Shown here: positions 60,580 to 64,000 of the stretch, piece by piece | Numbering within the stretch: position 1 is the first letter of the stretch | How the letters are laid out: the number at the start of each line of letters is the position of its first letter | Position numbers and translations under genes: made by a program | Notes under the pieces: generated by a model | What the model saw: only the letters and a program-made list of their open reading frames with translations | What the model was told of the DNA's origin: nothing | Databases searched by the model: none | Source: Paenarthrobacter sp. JL.01a | GTDB taxonomy: Bacteria > Actinomycetota > Actinomycetes > Actinomycetales > Micrococcaceae | DNA length: 64,000 nt | Assembly (NCBI RefSeq): GCF_025452095.1 | Contig: NZ_CP104877.1 | Coordinates: 2,108,001 to 2,172,000 of the forward strand | Direction: 5' to 3'

Positions 60580-63242
60580 CCACCAGCTGGCCTGGCGTCG
60601 ACCCGGAATGGTCGCGGATAGTTCACGCCAGTTCGACGTCGGCAGTTGACGCGCCTGGCACAACGCACCGCTGGCACAGCCTGGATAACGGCCCCCAACT
60701 CCAACGGCGGGGCCTGACTCCTGCAGGCACGCTGCTTTGTGTCCATGGGAATCCCACCTGGTCCTACCTTTGGCGGACACTGCTGGCCGCGGGCTCCGAT
60801 GCCGACCATCCATGGCGCGTCGTCGCGGTGGACCAATTGGACATGGGCTTTTCGGAGCGAACCGGCACCTTCCGTCGCCTGCAAGACCGGGTGAACGACC
60901 TCGGCGATCTCAGCGAGGCCTTGGGCTTGGACGGTCCAGTCATTACGGTTGGCCATGACTGGGGTGGAGTCATCAGCCTCGGCTGGGCCCTGGCTCATCA
61001 GGACAAACTCGCGGGTGTGGTCCTCACCAACACGGCCGTCCACCAGCCTTCGGGTTCGGGCATTCCAGCGGCGTTGCAGCTGGCCTTGCACCCTGCGGTT
61101 CACCGCTGGGGTACCATCACCTCTGATGCCTTCCTCAGGGTGACCCATTCCCTGGCCCACCCGCCGTTACAGCCCGAAGTCAGGAAGGCCTATATGGCCC
61201 CCTATCGAGGCATGCAGCGCCGCGTGGGCGTGGGAAACTTCGTCGCTGACATTCCGGTGGATGAAACCCACCCCAGCTTCGCGGCATTGCAGGATATCGC
61301 AGAGGGTCTGCGCGAGCTCAAGGTGCCGGCCCTGATGCTGTGGGGCCCCAAAGACCCTGTCTTTTCCGACAGGTATCTCAAGGACTTGATGGAACGGCTT
61401 CCGCAGGCGGACGTCCATCGCTTCGAAGGCGCCGGTCACTTGGTGGCAGAGGACAGGGACATCGCCACGCCACTCTTCCAGTGGCTCGCTGGCCGCCAAG
61501 AACCTGCCGGCGTGCGGGAGGCTGATACTCTCCCGCCCAGGCAAACACGGGAGGAGCCCTTCCGCCCGTTTTGGGATTCCGTGGAGGCCCTGGCCAGCGG
61601 AACCGACAACGTCGAAACGGCTGTCGCCGAGATGGGAAGCGACGGCAAGATCAGCCGCTCACTGAGTTGGCAACAGCTGCACCGGAGCATCCTGGAGCTT
61701 CAGGAAGGGCTTCGGCAGGCCGGCGTGGGCAGGGGCACCCGGGTGAGCCTGATGGTCCCGCCGGGCGTGGATCTCACCGTGACTCTTTACGCTTGCCTGC
61801 GGCTGGGTGCCGTCGTGGTGGTTGCCGACGCCGGGCTGGGAGCCAAGGGGCTGAGCAGGGCGGTAAAGGGCGCAACCCCTGATGTCATCATCGGCATCGA
61901 AAAAGCCCTGGCAGCGGCCTCGTTACTTGGCTGGCCGGGGCGTCGGTTCAGCGTTCGCGACCTTCCGGCGGGCCGCCGTCGTATGCTTCGGGCGGAAACC
62001 TCGCTGGACGCCCTGGCGAGGCAGGGCGCAGCAAGTGGGCACCAACCACAACCACCGGACCCCGCCGAACCAGACGCGCCGGCTGCGGTCCTGTTCACCT
62101 CCGGCTCTACCGGCCCGGCTAAAGGTGTCCTTTATACCCACCGGCAGCTGACGGCGATGCGCGACACAGTCGGCGGAACTTTCGGCATCCAAGCCGGTTC
62201 CAGGCTGGTGGCCGGCTTTGCTCCGTTCGCCTTGCTGGGACCGGCACTTGGCGCGGTTTCTGTGACCCCGGATATGGACGTTACAGCCCCAGGAACTTTG
62301 ACTGCCGGGGCTCTGGCGGACGCCGTCGCGGCCATTGGTGCGACGGTTGTTTTCGCCGCGCCTGCCGCCTTGCGCAATGTGGTGGCTACCGGCGACGCCC
62401 TGACTGGGCCCGGTCGCGAGGCCCTGGGCAAAGTTGGACTCCTGTTGTCCGCCGGTGCGCCTGTGCCGGAGCCATTGCTGGTCCGCGTCCAGGAACTGTT
62501 GCCGCACGCGTCGTTGAGGACCCCATACGGGATGACCGAAGCACTCCCTGTTACCGACATCAGCCTCGAGCAGATCCAGGCGGCAGCAGCTGACGCGGCG
62601 ACCGGCAACTGCCCCGGTGCAGGAAATGGCGTTTGCGTGGGGACCGCTGTGCAGGGCGCAAGCCTGGCAGTCATACCCTTGGACTCTGACGGCAAGGCAT
62701 CCGGTTCGAGCCCTGTCACCGACGCCGCCGTCACCGGCGAAATCCTGGTGGCCGCACCGCACGTCAAGCAGGCCTACGACCGGCTGTGGGTCACCCAGAA
62801 GGACAGCGTCGACCCGCCGGGGTGGCACCGGACCGGTGACGTTGGACATTTCGACGCCGAAGGCCGACTGTGGGTGGAAGGCCGCCTTGTCCACGTCATC
62901 ACCGCGCCGGACGCGGTGGTCACGCCGGTAGGTGCCGAGCAAGCCATTGAGCAACTCGAGAGCGTCCGTCTTGCCGCGGTTGTTGGTGTGGGGCCGGGCG
63001 GCACGCAAGCCGTTGCCGCCGTCGTCGAAACCGTTCCGGCGGCCCGCAAAGCGGGTCCGGCCGCGCCGCAGCTTGCTGCCGGCATCCGGCGGGCAGCGTT
63101 GGGCGCCGGCGTCCAGGTCTCGGCAGTGCTCGAGGTGCCGGCCCAGCCCACGGATATCCGGCACAACGCCAAGATCGACCGGACCCGCCTGGCCCGGTGG
63201 GCCAACCGTGTACTGGCCGGTGGCCGCCCGGGTAAGCCATGA
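60573..63242 (+). CDS. oleBC: OleBC fusion: beta-lactone decarboxylase plus AMP-dependent beta-lactone synthetase
   Basis: 889 residues from a TTG at 60573, which has GGAG five bases before it and overlaps the oleA stop; an ATG at 60525 inside oleA is the alternative. Residues about 1-310 are OleB, an alpha/beta hydrolase with nucleophile Asp129 in VGHDWGG, HGNPTWSYLWR, and catalytic histidine in FEGAGHLVAED. Residues about 330-885 are OleC, an AMP-binding enzyme with FTSGSTGPAKGVLYTH, TPYGMTEALPV and WHRTGDVGHFD. OleC closes the beta-hydroxy acid into a beta-lactone and OleB releases CO2 and the alkene. Fusion in one chain is known from actinobacteria. Confidence 0.93.
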   Translation: MVATSWPGVDPEWSRIVHASSTSAVDAPGTTHRWHSLDNGPQLQRRGLTPAGTLLCVHGNPTWSYLWRTLLAAGSDADHPWRVVAVDQLDMGFSERTGTFRRLQDRVNDLGDLSEALGLDGPVITVGHDWGGVISLGWALAHQDKLAGVVLTNTAVHQPSGSGIPAALQLALHPAVHRWGTITSDAFLRVTHSLAHPPLQPEVRKAYMAPYRGMQRRVGVGNFVADIPVDETHPSFAALQDIAEGLRELKVPALMLWGPKDPVFSDRYLKDLMERLPQADVHRFEGAGHLVAEDRDIATPLFQWLAGRQEPAGVREADTLPPRQTREEPFRPFWDSVEALASGTDNVETAVAEMGSDGKISRSLSWQQLHRSILELQEGLRQAGVGRGTRVSLMVPPGVDLTVTLYACLRLGAVVVVADAGLGAKGLSRAVKGATPDVIIGIEKALAAASLLGWPGRRFSVRDLPAGRRRMLRAETSLDALARQGAASGHQPQPPDPAEPDAPAAVLFTSGSTGPAKGVLYTHRQLTAMRDTVGGTFGIQAGSRLVAGFAPFALLGPALGAVSVTPDMDVTAPGTLTAGALADAVAAIGATVVFAAPAALRNVVATGDALTGPGREALGKVGLLLSAGAPVPEPLLVRVQELLPHASLRTPYGMTEALPVTDISLEQIQAAAADAATGNCPGAGNGVCVGTAVQGASLAVIPLDSDGKASGSSPVTDAAVTGEILVAAPHVKQAYDRLWVTQKDSVDPPGWHRTGDVGHFDAEGRLWVEGRLVHVITAPDAVVTPVGAEQAIEQLESVRLAAVVGVGPGGTQAVAAVVETVPAARKAGPAAPQLAAGIRRAALGAGVQVSAVLEVPAQPTDIRHNAKIDRTRLARWANRVLAGGRPGKP

Positions 63243-64000
63243 GGGTTCTCGTTACGGGAGCCAGCGGGCTACTGGGCAGTGAGGTGGCCCGGGTTCTGGT
63301 GTCCCAGGGCCACGAGGTCACCACCTTTCAGCGGAGGCCCTCCGGAGTCGAGGGGGCTACGGACATTTGCGGTTCGGTGACCGACGACGCCGATGTCCGG
63401 CGGGCGGTGGACGGAGCGGAAGGACTCATCCATCTGGCAGCGAAGGTTTCCTTCGCGGGCCGTGCCGCGGACTTCCACAGCGTCAATGTCGAAGGAACCC
63501 GCCGTCTGTTCGAAGCGGCCCGGGCTGCCGGAGTGGGGGACACGGTGTTTGTATCCTCTCCTTCGGTTGCGAACTCCGGCCGGGCGATTGCCGGCCTCGG
63601 GGCAGAACCGGCAGACCCGGTGCGGGCGCACGGCCACTATTCGCGCACCAAGGCTGAAGCAGAACTTTTGGCCCTGGCCTCCGATGCCCCGGAGTTCAGG
63701 GTCGCCGCGGTACGGCCACACATCGTGTGGGGCCCCGGCGATACCCAACTGGTGGAAAGGGTCCTGGCGCGGGCCGCACAGCACCGCCTGCCGCTTCTCG
63801 ACGCCGGGGCGGCACTGATCGACACCACCTATGTGGACAATGCTGCATCGGCAATAGTTGCAGCCCTGCATCGGATGGACCACGTTCGAGGCAAAGCGGT
63901 GGTGGTGACCAATGGCGAGCCGCGGCCCATCGGCGAGCTCCTGGCTGACATTTGTGCGGCCGGAGGAGTCCAAGCGCCATCGTGGGCCGTACCAGGCGTT
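63239..64000 (+). CDS. oleD: OleD, NAD(P)H-dependent 2-alkyl-3-ketoacid reductase (3' end beyond window)
   Basis: 254 residues visible; cut by the window edge. ATG at 63239 overlaps the oleBC stop (ATGA). Extended short-chain dehydrogenase: N-terminal VTGASGLLGSEVARVL, GLIHLAAKVSFAG, SSPSVANSG and active-site YSRTKAEAE (Tyr-Lys). In the pathway it reduces the OleA ketoacid to the beta-hydroxy acid used by OleC. Full-length homologues are about 330 residues. Confidence 0.93.
   Translation, partial: MRVLVTGASGLLGSEVARVLVSQGHEVTTFQRRPSGVEGATDICGSVTDDADVRRAVDGAEGLIHLAAKVSFAGRAADFHSVNVEGTRRLFEAARAAGVGDTVFVSSPSVANSGRAIAGLGAEPADPVRAHGHYSRTKAEAELLALASDAPEFRVAAVRPHIVWGPGDTQLVERVLARAAQHRLPLLDAGAALIDTTYVDNAASAIVAALHRMDHVRGKAVVVTNGEPRPIGELLADICAAGGVQAPSWAVPGV

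Noticed and set aside
1..64000. rRNA, tRNA, CRISPR arrays, insertion sequences, prophage
   Set aside because: No recognisable sequence of any of these was seen on reading both strands; short tRNA-like folds cannot be excluded without a covariance search.

Overview
The window looks like chromosomal DNA of a high-GC Gram-positive actinobacterium. Gene content (ANTAR regulators, the phosphomutase/DUF3090/SCO1664 trio, a fused OleBC, PL8 lyase, DUF6510) and codon use point to the Micrococcaceae, most likely Arthrobacter or a close relative. That assignment is inference from recognised protein families; no search was run. No rRNA, tRNA, CRISPR array, transposase or phage gene was recognised. Genes are densely packed, with many ATGA/GTGA stop-start overlaps.

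Layout. 1-2161: a decayed HtrA-like protease and a PucR-type regulator. 2475-9216: a six-gene stress operon, dnaK-grpE-dnaJ/cbpA-cbpM-clpB-thioredoxin. 9329-12112: a histidine kinase and a partner with SARP-type DNA-binding at the N-terminus and a receiver at the C-terminus. 12343-14625: a large secreted surface protein. 14794-19302: membrane protein, Tat-exported multicopper oxidase, signal peptidase I, cytoplasmic molybdopterin oxidoreductase, flavin reductase and DUF6510 protein. 19322-24948: membrane protein, large-subunit catalase, AraC regulator and EAL protein. 25244-27279: the SCO1664/DUF3090/phosphomutase trio. 27485-30247: three GAF-ANTAR regulators.

30884-39143 is a polysaccharide-use locus: hydroxyacid dehydrogenase, ABC importer, a DeoR-HTH/LacI-sensor hybrid regulator and a PL8 lyase. 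TGTTCA repeats in about 10-bp phase lie before three of its genes. Two of its genes carry an apparent one-base frameshift. 39337-43879 holds two DedA+PAP2 pairs arranged back to back, one of them in line with a two-component system; this suggests undecaprenyl-phosphate lipid recycling under envelope control. 43970-45437 is a zinc-ribbon protein plus CbbX-like AAA ATPase. 45444-50069 holds a P-loop kinase, a dienelactone hydrolase, a DeoR regulator, PdxA2 and a DUF1537 kinase (four-carbon acid-sugar catabolism).

50750-53992 is PEP synthase with its PpsR kinase/phosphotransferase. 54127 encodes a ChaB/Rho-N stress-type protein whose promoter shares a palindrome with the catalase promoter. 54756-58507 is a MatC-type carrier and PrpF isomerase facing a LysR regulator. 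58545-64000 is a metallo-beta-lactamase-fold protein followed by oleA-oleBC-oleD (head-to-head long-chain olefin synthesis), cut by the window end.
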